Of a stretch of 64,000 nucleotides of DNA, positions 1 to 8,737 are shown in pieces; positions within the stretch are counted from its first letter, which is position 1, and each line of letters starts with the position of its first letter. Made by a program: the position numbers and the translations under genes. The stretch is from assembly GCF_030053155.1 (NCBI RefSeq), contig NZ_CP125640.1, positions 2,803,501-2,867,500 of the forward strand. Reading direction: 5' to 3'. The notes under the pieces are model-generated. The model had not been told where the DNA came from and did not search any database. It was given only the letters and a program-made list of their open reading frames with translations. Origin of the DNA: Rhizobium sp. BT03. GTDB lineage: Bacteria > Pseudomonadota > Alphaproteobacteria > Rhizobiales > Rhizobiaceae.

Positions 1-2
1 GC

Positions 3-668
3 AGGTTCCGGATCCGGCCGGCGGATTATGACCGGCCGTGCGGCGCGATCATCATCCCCAATCCGAATGCGCCGACCGGCATCGGCCTGCCGCTTGCCGA
101 CATAGAGGCGCTCGTCGCCGCCCATCCGGATGCGGTCGTGGTGATCGACGAGGCCTATGTCGATTTCGGCGGGGACAGCGCCATCCCGCTCATTTCCAAA
201 TATCCCAACCTGCTTGTCGTTCAGACCCTGTCGAAATCCCGCTCATTTGCGGGTCTGCGCGTCGGCTTCGCGCTGGGGCAGCGGGAGCTGATCGAGGCGC
301 TGGTGCGCGTCAAGGACAGCTTCAATTCCTATCCGCTCGATCGCCTGGCGCAGGTCGCCGCGACGGCGGCGCTCAAGGACGAGGCATGGTTCGAGACATG
401 CCGGAAGAAACTCATCGCCAGCCGGGACGGTCTCATCAGCGAACTCGAAGCGCTGGATTTCGAAGTGCTGCCGTCCCAGGCGAATTTTGTTTTCGCTAAA
501 AATAAAGGCCGGTCGGGTGCCGCGCTGCAAGCGGCTCTGCGGGAGCGTGGTGTTCTCGTCCGGCATTTCGCCAAGCCGCGTATTTCGGATTTCCTGCGCA
601 TCAGCATCGGCACCGACGAGGAATGTGCCCGTCTGGTTTCCGCTCTCAAGGAAATACTGGCAGCCTGA
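3..668 (+). CDS. hisC: Histidinol-phosphate aminotransferase-like enzyme, 3' part
   Basis: This is the C-terminal 221 residues of a PLP-dependent class I/II aminotransferase; the start lies before the window. The reading frame is open from base 3 and contains [10 protein letters not shown], the [13 protein letters not shown] stretch and [18 protein letters not shown], whose first lysine is the expected Schiff-base residue. This set is typical of HisC, which makes histidinol phosphate from imidazole-acetol phosphate. Rhizobia carry several hisC-like paralogues, some acting on aromatic amino acids, so the substrate is inferred. It converges on the polyprenyl synthase gene with only 8 bases between the two stops. 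Confidence 0.85.
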   Translation, partial: RFRIRPADYDRPCGAIIIPNPNAPTGIGLPLADIEALVAAHPDAVVVIDEAYVDFGGDSAIPLISKYPNLLVVQTLSKSRSFAGLRVGFALGQRELIEALVRVKDSFNSYPLDRLAQVAATAALKDEAWFETCRKKLIASRDGLISELEALDFEVLPSQANFVFAKNKGRSGAALQAALRERGVLVRHFAKPRISDFLRISIGTDEECARLVSALKEILAA

Positions 669-676
669 GTTGCCGT

Positions 677-1591
677 TCAGCTCTTCCGGTCGGCGATGAA
701 ATGCGCCGCGGCGATGAGGGTCGAGGCGCGGGCGCCGTAGGGGGCAAGCAATGCCTCGGCATCATGGACGTGCCGGCGGAGCTCGGTCTCGGCCCATTCC
801 ATGCCGTGCAGCGCCACGAGCGTTCCCTTGCCGCGGGCGGCATCCTTGCCGGTCGCCTTGCCCATGGTCGCGGCATCCGAGGTCAAGTCGAGAATGTCGT
901 CGGCGAGCTGAAAGGCAAGGCCGATCTTTTCGCCGAAGGCGCGCAGGCGGCGGCGATCTTCCGGCGGACTTGCCGCGATGAGGGCGCCGGCTTCGCAGGC
1001 GAAGCGGATCAGCGCGCCGGTTTTCATCGCCTGCAGGCGGATGATGCCCGCCTCGTCAGGAGCCTGCTTCTCCGCCGCGAGATCGAGCGCCTGGCCGCCG
1101 GCCATGCCGCCGAGACCGGCGGCGCGGGCAAGCGCCAGCACCAGCGATGCCTTGTTCATGTCGGCAAGCGCCGTTTCCGGCGCGGCAATGATGTCGAAGG
1201 CGTAGGTCAGCAGGCTGTCGCCGGCGAGGATCGCGGTGGCTTCATCGAACCTGATATGAACAGTCGGTTTGCCGCGGCGCAGATCGTCATCGTCCATGGC
1301 CGGCAGATCGTCATGCACGAGCGAATAGCAGTGGACGCATTCAAGGGCGGCGCCGACACGCAGTGCCGCCTTGGTGTCACCGCCGAGAAGGGCGGCACTT
1401 TCGACGACCAGGAACGGGCGCAGCCGCTTGCCGCCGTTCAGCACGGCATAATGCATGGCGCTGCGCAGTGTCTCGGGCCTGGCGATCTCGTCGGAGAGGG
1501 CGTTCGGCAAAAGCAATGCGTCGAGCAGCGCCTCGATCTCGCCGGCGTTGTTCTTCAGCCTCGTCTCGAAAGTGTCCCGGTTCGCATCCAT
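677..1591 (-). CDS. ispA: Polyprenyl (farnesyl/geranylgeranyl) diphosphate synthase
   Basis: A 304-residue trans-isoprenyl diphosphate synthase that condenses isopentenyl diphosphate with allylic diphosphates in the cytoplasm. The first aspartate-rich motif is in VHDDLPAMDDDDLRRGK, and the second is LADDILDLTSD. GGKRLRPFLV gives the substrate-binding Lys/Arg. Length and motif spacing fit short-chain IspA-type farnesyl diphosphate synthases, although exact product length cannot be read from sequence. The start was set at the ATG giving MDANRDTFETRL; the frame runs 45 codons further upstream, but that extension is arginine- and cysteine-rich and looks non-coding. It diverges from mtgA. Confidence 0.9.
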   Translation of the reverse strand: MDANRDTFETRLKNNAGEIEALLDALLLPNALSDEIARPETLRSAMHYAVLNGGKRLRPFLVVESAALLGGDTKAALRVGAALECVHCYSLVHDDLPAMDDDDLRRGKPTVHIRFDEATAILAGDSLLTYAFDIIAAPETALADMNKASLVLALARAAGLGGMAGGQALDLAAEKQAPDEAGIIRLQAMKTGALIRFACEAGALIAASPPEDRRRLRAFGEKIGLAFQLADDILDLTSDAATMGKATGKDAARGKGTLVALHGMEWAETELRRHVHDAEALLAPYGARASTLIAAAHFIADRKS

Positions 1592-1761
1592 GGGCGCTGT
1601 TTGGCATGAGCGCCCCCGGGCTTGCAACGGAATTGTCGATGGCGCAGCAAGATTCGCCGCGCACTCTGGCATAAGAGGCCTACAGGCGTTATGAGAACGA
1701 CAGGAGCGAAATCGGGCTGGGGACATTGGATATAGCGCCGGAGAGAGAGGACATCGCCGAC

Positions 1762-2463
1762 ATGCCGGTTCAACGGCAATGGTTCGGAGACCGGCTTGTG
1801 CTGAAACGCATCGTGCTTGCGGTGCTGGCGCTGGTGATCCTTCCCTATGCGCTGATCTTTTTTTATCTGCTGCCGTTCATTCACCCGGTCTCGACGCTGA
1901 TGCTGCGCGATCTCGTGCTGTTGCGCGGTTATGACCGCAGATGGGTGTCGATTGACGAGATCGCCCCGGTGCTGGTGCAGTCGGTGATGATGTCCGAAGA
2001 CGGGCAATATTGTTTTCACGGCGGCGTCGACTGGGCGGAAATGCGCATGCTGGTCGAAGATACGCTGAAAGGCCAGGCAACGCGCGGCGGCAGCACCATC
2101 CCGATGCAGACGGCGAAGAACCTCTTTCTCTGGAACAGCCGCTCCTTCGTGCGCAAGGCGATGGAGCTTCCGCTCGCCGTCTCCACCGATTTCGTCCTGT
2201 CGAAACGGCGGCTGATGGAAATCTATCTCAACATCGCCGAATGGGGTCCGGGCATTTACGGCATCGAGGCGGCGGCCCAGCACCATTTCAAGGTGCCGGC
2301 TTCGAAGCTGACGCGGCGCCAGGCATCGCTGCTTGCGGTCTCGCTGCCGAATCCGATCGACCGCAATGCCGGCAAACCCGGCCGCGGCCTTCGCCGGCTT
2401 GCCGGCGTGATCGAGAGACGCGCCCAGGGTTCCGGCGATTACATCAAGTGCATCTATGATTGA
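1762..2463 (+). CDS. mtgA: Monofunctional biosynthetic peptidoglycan transglycosylase
   Basis: A 233-residue GT51-family glycosyltransferase that polymerises lipid II into glycan strands at the inner membrane. A single N-terminal membrane anchor (about residues 17-40, [20 protein letters not shown]) is followed by the GT51 domain with the catalytic-glutamate region [15 protein letters not shown], then [17 protein letters not shown] and [21 protein letters not shown]. It lacks the transpeptidase domain of bifunctional PBPs, as expected for MtgA. The ATG at 1762 follows a purine-rich GAGAGAGAGG; an in-frame TTG at 1726 is an alternative start. Confidence 0.93.
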   Translation: MPVQRQWFGDRLVLKRIVLAVLALVILPYALIFFYLLPFIHPVSTLMLRDLVLLRGYDRRWVSIDEIAPVLVQSVMMSEDGQYCFHGGVDWAEMRMLVEDTLKGQATRGGSTIPMQTAKNLFLWNSRSFVRKAMELPLAVSTDFVLSKRRLMEIYLNIAEWGPGIYGIEAAAQHHFKVPASKLTRRQASLLAVSLPNPIDRNAGKPGRGLRRLAGVIERRAQGSGDYIKCIYD

Positions 2464-2558
2464 GATCAGAACTTGTCGTTGGTAGCCTCAAGCGTCATCT
2501 GACATTCTTGGTTCTGCCATATGGGCGGTGCAGTCCAATCAGAACCCTTGAGTCGCCC

Positions 2559-3281
2559 ATGACCGTTACGATGTTTTCTCCCGAGCTTCTCCTCTATTCG
2601 AAGACGCACAATCCGAACCCGCCCGCCCATCTCGGCAGCCGCTATCGCAAGGTCGGCGGCTTTCTGCCGGAGGCCGGCAACACCATCGTCTGTCATACAG
2701 AAAAAGGCTCGCGGACGCAGACGGCGCTGATCGAGGCGCGGGAGAAATATCTGGCGATGCCGGAGGCCCGGCAGTTCCTCTTCACGCCGATATCAAGCCT
2801 CCACATGACGCTTTTCGAAGGGGCCATCGAGACCAGGCGCCGGCAGGATTGCTGGCCGGTCGATCTTCCGCTCGAGACGCCGATCGCCGACATGACCGAA
2901 CTGATGGCGGCGCGGCTCGAAGGTTTCTCGATGGCGGCCCCCTTCAAGGTCGCCGTCGTCGAAGCTCGCCCGTCGGGCCTGCTCGTCGACGGAGCGACGG
3001 AGAACGACCGCAAGGTTATGCGCGCCTGGCGCGACGCCTTTGCCGATCTCCTCGGTTATCGCCAGCCGAACCACGAGAATTACAAGTTCCACATGACCTT
3101 CGCCTATGCGATCGAGCGGCTGGAGGACGAAGCCTTGCCGCGCTGGCAGGCGATGCTCGACGAGGTGGCCGAGGATATCCGCCGCAAGGCCCCTGTTTTC
3201 GAGCTGACGCCGCCGGCATTCTGCGTGTTCGAGGACATGAACCATTTCCACGAATTGCTGATCTTCGATTTCGACGCCTGA
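2559..3281 (+). CDS. DUF1868 protein, 2H-phosphoesterase-like
   Basis: A 240-residue protein with the two H-x-T motifs of the 2H phosphoesterase/LigT superfamily: HMTLFEG in the first half and FHMTFAYAIE in the second. This pattern belongs to the DUF1868 branch, whose physiological substrate I do not know; relatives hydrolyse cyclic phosphodiesters on RNA or nucleotides. The start was placed at the ATG giving MTVTMFSPELL; the upstream extension to 2460 contains no recognisable domain. It is 13 bases upstream of the glutathione transferase gene and may be co-transcribed with it. Confidence 0.75.
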   Translation: MTVTMFSPELLLYSKTHNPNPPAHLGSRYRKVGGFLPEAGNTIVCHTEKGSRTQTALIEAREKYLAMPEARQFLFTPISSLHMTLFEGAIETRRRQDCWPVDLPLETPIADMTELMAARLEGFSMAAPFKVAVVEARPSGLLVDGATENDRKVMRAWRDAFADLLGYRQPNHENYKFHMTFAYAIERLEDEALPRWQAMLDEVAEDIRRKAPVFELTPPAFCVFEDMNHFHELLIFDFDA

Positions 3282-3294
3282 ACGGGAGAGGACC

Positions 3295-3942
3295 ATGGAC
3301 AGACCGACGCTTTATATCGCCAACAAGAACTATTCCTCCTGGTCGTTCCGGCCTTGGATGGCGCTGACGGGCGTCGGCATCGATTTCGAGGAGGTCCTGA
3401 TCCCCTTCGACGACGCGGGCGGCAATCCCAATATCAAGGCCGTGTCGCCGACCGGGCGCGTGCCGCTTCTGCAGCATGGCGCATTGAAGATCTGGGAATC
3501 GCTGGCGATCATCGAATATGCCGCCGAGCTTTATCCGGACGCCGGCCTTCTACCTGCCGATCGCGCTGAGCGGGCGCTTGCCCGTTCGGTTTCGATGGAA
3601 ATGCTCTCGAGCTTCCGGGCTCTGCGGAGCGCCTGCCCGATGAATATCCGCCGGCAGAAGGCCAGGATCGCGCTGCCGGATGGGGTCGATGCCGATATCA
3701 GCCGCATCGAGACGATCTGGCGGGATCTCCTGCAGCAATCCGGCGGGCCGTTTCTCTTCGGCGCGTTCGGGGTCGCGGATGCGATGTTTGCGCCTGTCGT
3801 CAACCGGTTCGAGATCTATGACCTGGTCGACCGAAGCGATACGCTCGCCTATATGCAGACCATGAAGGCTCATCCGGCCTGGCGGAAATGGGAAGAGGCG
3901 GCGCGCGCCGAGCCTTGGATCGTGCCGGAAGACGAAGTCTGA
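3295..3942 (+). CDS. Glutathione S-transferase family protein
   Basis: A 215-residue cytosolic GST. The N-terminal thioredoxin-fold half contains NKNYSSWSFRPWMAL with a likely catalytic Ser/Tyr cluster, then SPTGRVPLLQHG (cis-proline) and the glutathione-gamma-glutamyl contact WESLAIIEYAAELYP. The all-helical C-terminal half ends with AHPAWRKWEEAA, typical of bacterial GSTs. A clear AGGAGAGG-like ribosome site (GGGAGAGG) precedes the ATG. Its substrate cannot be inferred from sequence. Confidence 0.88.
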   Translation: MDRPTLYIANKNYSSWSFRPWMALTGVGIDFEEVLIPFDDAGGNPNIKAVSPTGRVPLLQHGALKIWESLAIIEYAAELYPDAGLLPADRAERALARSVSMEMLSSFRALRSACPMNIRRQKARIALPDGVDADISRIETIWRDLLQQSGGPFLFGAFGVADAMFAPVVNRFEIYDLVDRSDTLAYMQTMKAHPAWRKWEEAARAEPWIVPEDEV

Positions 3943-3968
3943 ACGGAGAATCGTCGGCTTGTCAAAAA

Positions 3969-4012
3969 ATATGCATGGGGACTGGTCAAGGCCGCCCCTT
4001 GCATGTATAAGC
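3969..4012 (+). promoter_or_regulatory. Imperfect inverted repeat upstream of rpmF
   Basis: The sequences ATGCATGGGG and CCCCTTGCAT are inverted with one mismatch across about 20 bases, and are followed directly by TATAAG. The position 90 bases before rpmF suggests a promoter or leader element, but no convincing -35/-10 pair with correct spacing was identified. Confidence 0.3.
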
Positions 4013-4098
4013 GCGCAAAATTTCCGAAATCGCGACATGTCCGTTTCGGCCGCCAGTCTGGCCGTGGGAATGTTTTGCCCGCAAGTGGAGTAAGAGAA

Positions 4099-4284
4099 AT
4101 GGCTGTACCGAAGAGAAAAACAAGCCCGTCCAAGCGCGGTATGCGCCGTTCGGCTGACGCGCTGAAGGCTCCGACCTATGTCGAAGACAAGAACTCCGGC
4201 GAACTGCGCCGCCCGCATCATATCGACCTGAAGACCGGCATGTATCGCGGCCGCCAGGTTCTGACGCCGAAGGAAAGCGCATAA
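4099..4284 (+). CDS. rpmF: 50S ribosomal protein L32
   Basis: A 61-residue basic protein beginning [20 protein letters not shown], the conserved start of L32; the '[14 protein letters not shown]' tail is typical of alphaproteobacteria. L32 is a component of the large ribosomal subunit. GGAGTAAGAGA is a good ribosome site just before the ATG. It appears monocistronic: a strong hairpin terminator follows 33 bases after the stop. Confidence 0.98.
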
Positions 4285-4316
4285 TTTTCGATCCGGTTGC
4301 CCGATCGACAAGCTTC

Positions 4317-4341
4317 AAGGCCGGCGTCACGCCGGCCTTTT
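4317..4341 (+). terminator. Intrinsic terminator of rpmF
   Basis: A perfect 10 bp stem AAGGCCGGCG/CGCCGGCCTT with a TCA loop is followed by a short T-run. Confidence 0.85.
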
Positions 4342-4413
4342 GCATGCCGGCGATATAATATTTGCAATGACTTGCGGTGAGCCAACGGTTTGCGGCAGTA
4401 TTCCTCCAGCTGC

Positions 4414-4528
4414 TAGAACAGGATGATTTTAGGCCCGGTTGGCCTAAAATATGAATCCTGTTCTAAATTAAAGAGTTAGAGCATGATGTCGCCCGAAAAC
4501 CGCTCACACTTTTCGGCATCATGCTCTA
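4414..4528. repeat. Two-palindrome intergenic mosaic element (RIME-like), copy 1
   Basis: Two adjacent palindromes. The left one spans 4414-4465 (TAGAACAGGAT ... ATCCTGTTCTA, with an inner ATTTTAGGCC/GGCCTAAAAT). The right one spans 4477-4528 (TAGAGCATGATG ... CATCATGCTCTA), enclosing the core GAAAACCGCTCACACTTTTC. The same core in differently sequenced stems recurs at 31600-31700 and 63292-63393. It resembles the Rhizobium-specific intergenic mosaic elements described in rhizobia. It ends 12 bases before the next start codon, so it is probably in that gene's leader. Confidence 0.7.
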
Positions 4529-4540
4529 GGGAGATTGCCG

Positions 4541-4948
4541 ATGATAGCCGCAATGCCGCTGATGATTATCCCGTTCGTTCTCTACAATCTGGCGATGCTC
4601 GGGCTGATGGGCGATGGCGGTATTCCGGCGCTGCAGCATGATGTCATCGTATTGTCGATGATATCAGGCGCGATCTGGAGCATGGCGCTCGGCGATCTTT
4701 TCATCGTCATAGCGCTTGTCGTTCTGTTCTTCGAAATCCTGAAGGCAACCAGAACCGGCCCGGGCAACCTCCTCAACCACATCTTATCGATGCTGGTGTT
4801 CATCGCCTTCCTGGTCGAGTTTCTGCTCGTCCGGGATGCTGCGACGCAGGTCTTCTTCATTTTGATGACGATCGCTCTGATCGATGTGATCGGCGGGTTT
4901 GCCGTGTCGATCCGGAGCGCCGGGCGGGATGTCTCGATCGGATTATAG
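4541..4948 (+). CDS. Small four-helix integral membrane protein, function unknown
   Basis: A 135-residue hydrophobic protein with about four predicted membrane helices (residues 2-22, 40-65, 80-100, 105-125). Only isolated charges lie between helices and no known motif was seen. The ATG is preceded by AGGGAGA at good spacing; a TTG two codons earlier is an alternative. The mosaic repeat sits immediately upstream. The 3' end overlaps the end of phaR on the other strand by 6 bases, so the two genes are convergent. Confidence 0.7.
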   Translation: MIAAMPLMIIPFVLYNLAMLGLMGDGGIPALQHDVIVLSMISGAIWSMALGDLFIVIALVVLFFEILKATRTGPGNLLNHILSMLVFIAFLVEFLLVRDAATQVFFILMTIALIDVIGGFAVSIRSAGRDVSIGL

Positions 4949-5515
4949 GTTGTCGAGTTTGTTCTGAAGGGCGCGGAGCTGTTCCTTCAACTCGTCGATA
5001 TCCTTGGCTTCGGCCTTGCGGCTCTCCTTGGCGGGCGGCGTCATGAAGGGCGAGAACATCTGCATCGCCTGCTGAAACAGCTCGGTGTTGCGGCGAACCT
5101 GGTCTTCGACCATCTGCATCGGCAGCTGCAGGTTCTTGCCGAGCGGCGTTTCGCCGAAGGCGCGGTTCACCTGCTCGCGCATCTGCGACTGCTGTTCGGT
5201 GAAGGCGCGCATCGAATGTTCGAGGAAGCTCGGCACGACCATCTGCATCTGGTCGCCGTAATAGGTGATGAGCTGGCGCAGGAAGGAGATCGGGAGAAGC
5301 GTGTTGCCGGTCTTCGATTCCTGTTCGAAAATGATCTGGGTCAGCACCGAATGGGTGATGTCATCTCCGCTTTTTGCATCCTGGACGGTAAATTCTTCGC
5401 CCTTCTTCACCATCTCCGCCAGGTCTTCCAGCGTGACATAGGTGCTGGTGCCCGTATTGTATAGCCGGCGATTGGCGTATTTCTTGATGACTATCTGACC
5501 CTCATGCTTCGCCAT
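4943..5515 (-). CDS. phaR: Polyhydroxyalkanoate synthesis repressor PhaR
   Basis: A 190-residue regulator. The N-terminal DNA-binding PHB_acc_N domain (IVIKKYANRRLYNTGTSTYV, residues 9-28) is followed by a PHB accumulation regulatory domain (ITHSVLTQIIFEQESK...LPISFLRQLITYYGDQMQ) and a C-terminal coiled coil. PhaR (called AniA in R. etli) senses polyhydroxybutyrate and represses phasin and related genes, influencing carbon flow and exopolysaccharide. It is divergent from phaA, which fits autoregulation from the 238-base intergenic region; no specific operator was assigned. Confidence 0.95.
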   Translation of the reverse strand: MAKHEGQIVIKKYANRRLYNTGTSTYVTLEDLAEMVKKGEEFTVQDAKSGDDITHSVLTQIIFEQESKTGNTLLPISFLRQLITYYGDQMQMVVPSFLEHSMRAFTEQQSQMREQVNRAFGETPLGKNLQLPMQMVEDQVRRNTELFQQAMQMFSPFMTPPAKESRKAEAKDIDELKEQLRALQNKLDNL

Positions 5516-5712
5516 ATCAGTCTCCTGGACCCCCGTCTGAATTATGGATATTCCTCCACTTCAGACTGTAAACGCAAAAGAAGGCCGGTGACAATCTCTT
5601 TGTGCGATGCGGCAAACCTTTCACAGAGCAGATGAATCGGGCTTTCCAGGGCTGCGCCGAAAAATGACGGCGACCGGTCTTCGCGTTTGACTTGCGCTCC
5701 AAGCTTTGCCAG

Positions 5713-5738
5713 TTTCGTCTTATGTAAGTGAGACGAAA
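5713..5738 (+). promoter_or_regulatory. Inverted repeat in the phaA leader
   Basis: TTTCGTCT and AGACGAAA form a perfect 8 bp inverted repeat separated by 10 bases, ending 15 bases before the phaA ATG and just before the ribosome site GAGGAG. It could be an operator or a leader hairpin; no sequence evidence separates these. Confidence 0.4.
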
Positions 5739-5753
5739 ACGAGGAGCGTCCCC

Positions 5754-6935
5754 ATGAGCAATTCATCCATCGTCATCGCCAGCGCAGGTCGAACGGCAGT
5801 CGGCTCGTTCAACGGCGCTTTCGCAACGGTCCCCGCGCATGAACTCGGCGCGGCGGTCATCAAGGGTGCGCTCGCGCGCGCCGGCGTCGATGCCGGCGAA
5901 GTGGATGAGGTCATCCTCGGCCAGGTGCTCGCTGCCGGCGAGGGCCAGAACCCGGCCCGACAGGCGGCGATAAAGGCCGGCATTCCGAAGGAGGCGACGG
6001 CCTGGGGCGTCAACCAGCTCTGCGGTTCGGGTCTGCGCGCCGTCGCGCTCGGCATGCAGCAGATCGCCACCGGCGACGCCAAGATCATCGTTGCCGGCGG
6101 CCAGGAATCCATGTCGATGGCGCCGCATGCCATGCACCTGCGCGGCGGCGTCAAGATGGGCGACGCGAAGATGGTCGACACGATGATCAAGGACGGCCTG
6201 ACGGACGCCTTCCACGGTTACCACATGGGTATCACCGCCGAGAATATCGCGCGTCAGTGGCAGCTTTCGCGCGACGAGCAGGATCAGTTCGCCGTCGCCT
6301 CGCAGAATAAGGCGGAGGCGGCGCAGAAGGCCGGCCGCTTTGCCGACGAGATCATCCCCTATGTCATCCAGACGCGTAAGGGCGACGTGACCGTCGATGC
6401 CGACGAATATATCCGCCACGGCGCCACGCTGGAGGCGATGGGCAAGCTGCGCCCGGCCTTCGACAAGGAGGGCACGGTTACGGCCGCGAATGCCTCCGGC
6501 CTCAACGACGGTGCGGCCGCGGCGGTGCTGATGAGCGAAGCGGAAGCGGTCCGGCGCGGCATCCAGCCGCTCGCCCGCATCGTTTCCTGGGCAACGGCGG
6601 GCGTCGATCCTTCCATCATGGGCACCGGCCCGATCCCGGCGTCCCGCAAGGCGCTCGAACGGGCCGGCTGGTCGGTCGGCGATCTCGATCTCGTCGAAGC
6701 CAACGAGGCTTTTGCGGCGCAGGCCTGCGCCGTCACCAAGGATCTCGGATGGGATCCTGCGATCGTCAACGTCAACGGCGGGGCGATCGCGATCGGCCAT
6801 CCGATCGGCGCTTCCGGCGCGCGCGTTCTCAACACGCTGTTGTTCGAAATGAAGCGCCGCGGCGCCAAGAAGGGCCTGGCCACGCTTTGCATCGGCGGCG
6901 GCATGGGTGTCGCCATGTGCTTCGAAGCACTTTAA
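5754..6935 (+). CDS. phaA: Acetyl-CoA acetyltransferase (beta-ketothiolase)
   Basis: A 393-residue biosynthetic thiolase that condenses two acetyl-CoA to acetoacetyl-CoA, the first step of polyhydroxybutyrate synthesis. Catalytic residues are visible: Cys90 in NQLCGSGLR, His349 in [12 protein letters not shown] and Cys379 in TLCIGGGMG. The start was chosen at [10 protein letters not shown], preceded by GAGGAGCG; a longer frame from 5706 would include the inverted repeat and is unlikely. It is followed by phaB 68 bases downstream, and phaR lies divergently upstream. Confidence 0.97.
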   Translation: MSNSSIVIASAGRTAVGSFNGAFATVPAHELGAAVIKGALARAGVDAGEVDEVILGQVLAAGEGQNPARQAAIKAGIPKEATAWGVNQLCGSGLRAVALGMQQIATGDAKIIVAGGQESMSMAPHAMHLRGGVKMGDAKMVDTMIKDGLTDAFHGYHMGITAENIARQWQLSRDEQDQFAVASQNKAEAAQKAGRFADEIIPYVIQTRKGDVTVDADEYIRHGATLEAMGKLRPAFDKEGTVTAANASGLNDGAAAAVLMSEAEAVRRGIQPLARIVSWATAGVDPSIMGTGPIPASRKALERAGWSVGDLDLVEANEAFAAQACAVTKDLGWDPAIVNVNGGAIAIGHPIGASGARVLNTLLFEMKRRGAKKGLATLCIGGGMGVAMCFEAL

Positions 6936-7003
6936 ACGGCATACGATCCGTCATTGATTGAAAATCCCGCCACGGCGGGGCGAAAACAAAAAGGGAGCGG
7001 AAC

Positions 7004-7729
7004 ATGAGCAGAGTGGCTTTGGTCACCGGGGGTACACGCGGCATCGGCGCGGCCATATCCGTGGCGCTGAAAAACGCCGGATACAGGGTTGCCGCCAATT
7101 ATGCCGGCAACGACGAGAAAGCCAAAGCCTTCCACGAAGCCACCGACGTTCCGGTGTTCAAATGGGATGTTTCGGATTACGCCGCCTGCGGCGAGGGGAT
7201 CGCCAGGATCGAAAGCGAGATCGGGCCGGTCGACGTGCTCGTCAACAATGCCGGCATCACCCGCGACGCGATGTTCCACAAGATGACGCCGCAGCAATGG
7301 CACGAGGTGATCAATACCAACCTCACCGGCCTGTTCAACATGACGCATCAGGTCTGGACCGGCATGCGCGACCGCAGCTTCGGCCGCATCGTCAATATCT
7401 CGTCGATCAATGGCCAGAAGGGCCAGATGGGTCAGGCGAATTATTCGGCGGCCAAGGCCGGCGATCTCGGCTTCACCAAGGCGCTGGCCCAGGAAGGGGC
7501 GGCCAAGAACATCACCGTCAACGCCATCTGCCCCGGTTACATCGGAACCGAGATGGTGCTCGCCGTGCCGGAGAAGGTGCTGAACGAACGCATCATTCCG
7601 CAGATTCCGGTCGGCCGTCTCGGCGAGCCCGAGGAGATCGCGCGCTGCGTCACCTTCCTCGCCTCCGACGATGCCGGCTTCATCACCGGCTCGACGCTGA
7701 CGGCCAATGGCGGGCAGTTCTTCGTCTAA
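7004..7729 (+). CDS. phaB: Acetoacetyl-CoA reductase
   Basis: A 241-residue classical short-chain dehydrogenase that reduces acetoacetyl-CoA to (R)-3-hydroxybutyryl-CoA with NADPH. The cofactor motif TGGTRGIG is at 8-15, NNAG at 81-84, and the catalytic Ser134-Tyr147-Lys151 set lies in NISSINGQKGQMGQANYSAAK. It has the QMGQANYSAAKAG stretch usual in PhaB. AGGGAGCGG precedes the ATG, and it forms an operon with phaA. The polymerase gene phaC is not in the window, as is usual in rhizobia. Confidence 0.96.
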   Translation: MSRVALVTGGTRGIGAAISVALKNAGYRVAANYAGNDEKAKAFHEATDVPVFKWDVSDYAACGEGIARIESEIGPVDVLVNNAGITRDAMFHKMTPQQWHEVINTNLTGLFNMTHQVWTGMRDRSFGRIVNISSINGQKGQMGQANYSAAKAGDLGFTKALAQEGAAKNITVNAICPGYIGTEMVLAVPEKVLNERIIPQIPVGRLGEPEEIARCVTFLASDDAGFITGSTLTANGGQFFV

Positions 7730-7756
7730 CCTACCTCGAAAATCGCAATCGATTTG

Positions 7757-7796
7757 AAAGCGATAGCGTGTCCTGCCGGATGCGCTATCGCTTTTT
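7757..7796 (+). terminator. Intrinsic terminator of phaAB
   Basis: A perfect 12 bp stem AAAGCGATAGCG/CGCTATCGCTTT with a 14-base loop is followed by T residues. Confidence 0.85.
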
Positions 7797-7819
7797 GTAT
7801 GGATGCCCTCCTGAGAGGT

Positions 7820-7978
7820 TCAGGAGCGGTCGCCGGCGTTCGGGTGACGCCATGGCGGAATCTTGACCGGCACGCGCTGCGGCGAGCGATCCTGGCCGCG
7901 AAGAGCTGAGATTGCGGTTGTCAGGAAAGCCAAGGCGATGAGAATGGCGACGGCGGAATTCAGGAAAATCTGACCCAT
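7820..7978 (-). CDS. Small 52-residue single-pass membrane protein
   Basis: A short reading frame starting at ATG 7978: a hydrophobic segment at residues 4-25 (IFLNSAVAILIALAFLTTAI) is followed by a basic, proline-rich tail (RSPQRVPVKIPPWRHPNAG). AAAGGAACG lies at correct distance upstream, which is the main evidence for translation. I do not recognise a family. It is a candidate inner-membrane microprotein; its tail would be on the cytoplasmic or periplasmic side depending on orientation, which the charge pattern does not settle clearly. Confidence 0.55.
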   Translation of the reverse strand: MGQIFLNSAVAILIALAFLTTAISALRGQDRSPQRVPVKIPPWRHPNAGDRS

Positions 7979-8119
7979 GGAAACGTTCCTTTCAGATGCG
8001 CCGGGCGGCTTCGCCTGCCCATGCGCTCATGAAGGAAATATGCGCCTGCCTGACGGAGGTCGGTAGGTTTGGCTTTCGCGACCGATCGTCAACACCGTGT
8101 TGACAGGCGGGCAAAGAAG

Positions 8120-8141
8120 AACGGGCGCCGAAGCGCCCGTT
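8120..8141 (-). terminator. Hairpin terminator downstream of the glycine-zipper lipoprotein gene
   Basis: A perfect 9 bp stem AACGGGCGC/GCGCCCGTT with a short loop; on the minus strand it is followed by a T-rich stretch (TCTTCTTTG). Confidence 0.65.
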
Positions 8142-8166
8142 GGGAAGTCCGATATGCTTTTGCCGG

Positions 8167-8427
8167 TCAGTAGCGGCAACGAGCCTCGTAGCGGCGGCCG
8201 TAGCGGTCGCGATAGACGCAATAGCCGCGGCGTTCGACCGACTGGCCGATGAGGGCGCCGGTCAGACCGCCGGCAACGGCGCCGACGGCGGCACCACCCC
8301 AGCTGTTGGTGACGGCACCGCCGATGACCGCGCCGGTGCCGGCGCCGATCGCCGTGCCCTGCTCGGTCGCCGTGCAGGATGCCAGGGCGCCGACGAGCGC
8401 ACCAATAAGAACAATCTTCTTCATCAT
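8167..8427 (-). CDS. Glycine-zipper lipoprotein
   Basis: An 86-residue protein with a lipoprotein signal (KIVLIGALVGALASC, lipobox LASC with Cys18 as likely lipidation site). A glycine-zipper region follows (GAGTGAVIGGAVTNSWGGAAVGAVAGGLTGALIG, about residues 28-61), then a basic Tyr/Arg-rich tail (YCVYRDRYGRRYEARCRY). Such small lipoproteins resemble OsmB/Rz-like glycine-zipper envelope proteins. GGGGAG precedes two adjacent ATG codons; the first is used here. Confidence 0.8.
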   Translation of the reverse strand: MMKKIVLIGALVGALASCTATEQGTAIGAGTGAVIGGAVTNSWGGAAVGAVAGGLTGALIGQSVERRGYCVYRDRYGRRYEARCRY

Positions 8428-8454
8428 GTCGTAACTCCCCAGGTTTGTTGGCCT

Positions 8455-8610
8455 TTAGATGCGGCCCATGAGTACAAGGATAATGATAATCACGAGAACT
8501 AGCCCCAAACCGCCAGAAGGTCCATAGCCCCAGCCACGGCTATAACCCCAATTCGGCAAGGCTCCGATCAAGAGCAGAATGAGGATCACAAGAAGTATCG
8601 TGCCAAGCAT
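8455..8610 (-). CDS. DUF3309 small membrane protein
   Basis: A 51-residue frame that reads MLGTILLVILILLLIGALPN, then WGYSRGWGYGPSGG and a second hydrophobic segment ending LVLMGRI. This is the complete signature of the DUF3309 family of tiny two-helix membrane proteins common in proteobacteria; their function is unknown and some members are stress-induced. AAGGAA lies 9 bases before the ATG. It is 27 bases upstream of the glycine-zipper lipoprotein gene on the same strand and may be co-transcribed. Confidence 0.85.
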   Translation of the reverse strand: MLGTILLVILILLLIGALPNWGYSRGWGYGPSGGLGLVLVIIIILVLMGRI

Positions 8611-8737
8611 GGTGTTTTTCCTTCATTTCGTCCGCAATCTGAATGGACGAGAAACACGCATTGGCGATTTTTGTTCCCGGTTAAGCCAGGAAATGTGTCG
8701 CGTCTTGACCTGCGCCCCATCGAAACTTGCTCCTATG

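Noticed and set aside
623..1609. 328-codon open frame antisense to the polyprenyl synthase
   Set aside because: The minus strand has both aspartate-rich motifs of the synthase; the plus frame is a composition shadow.
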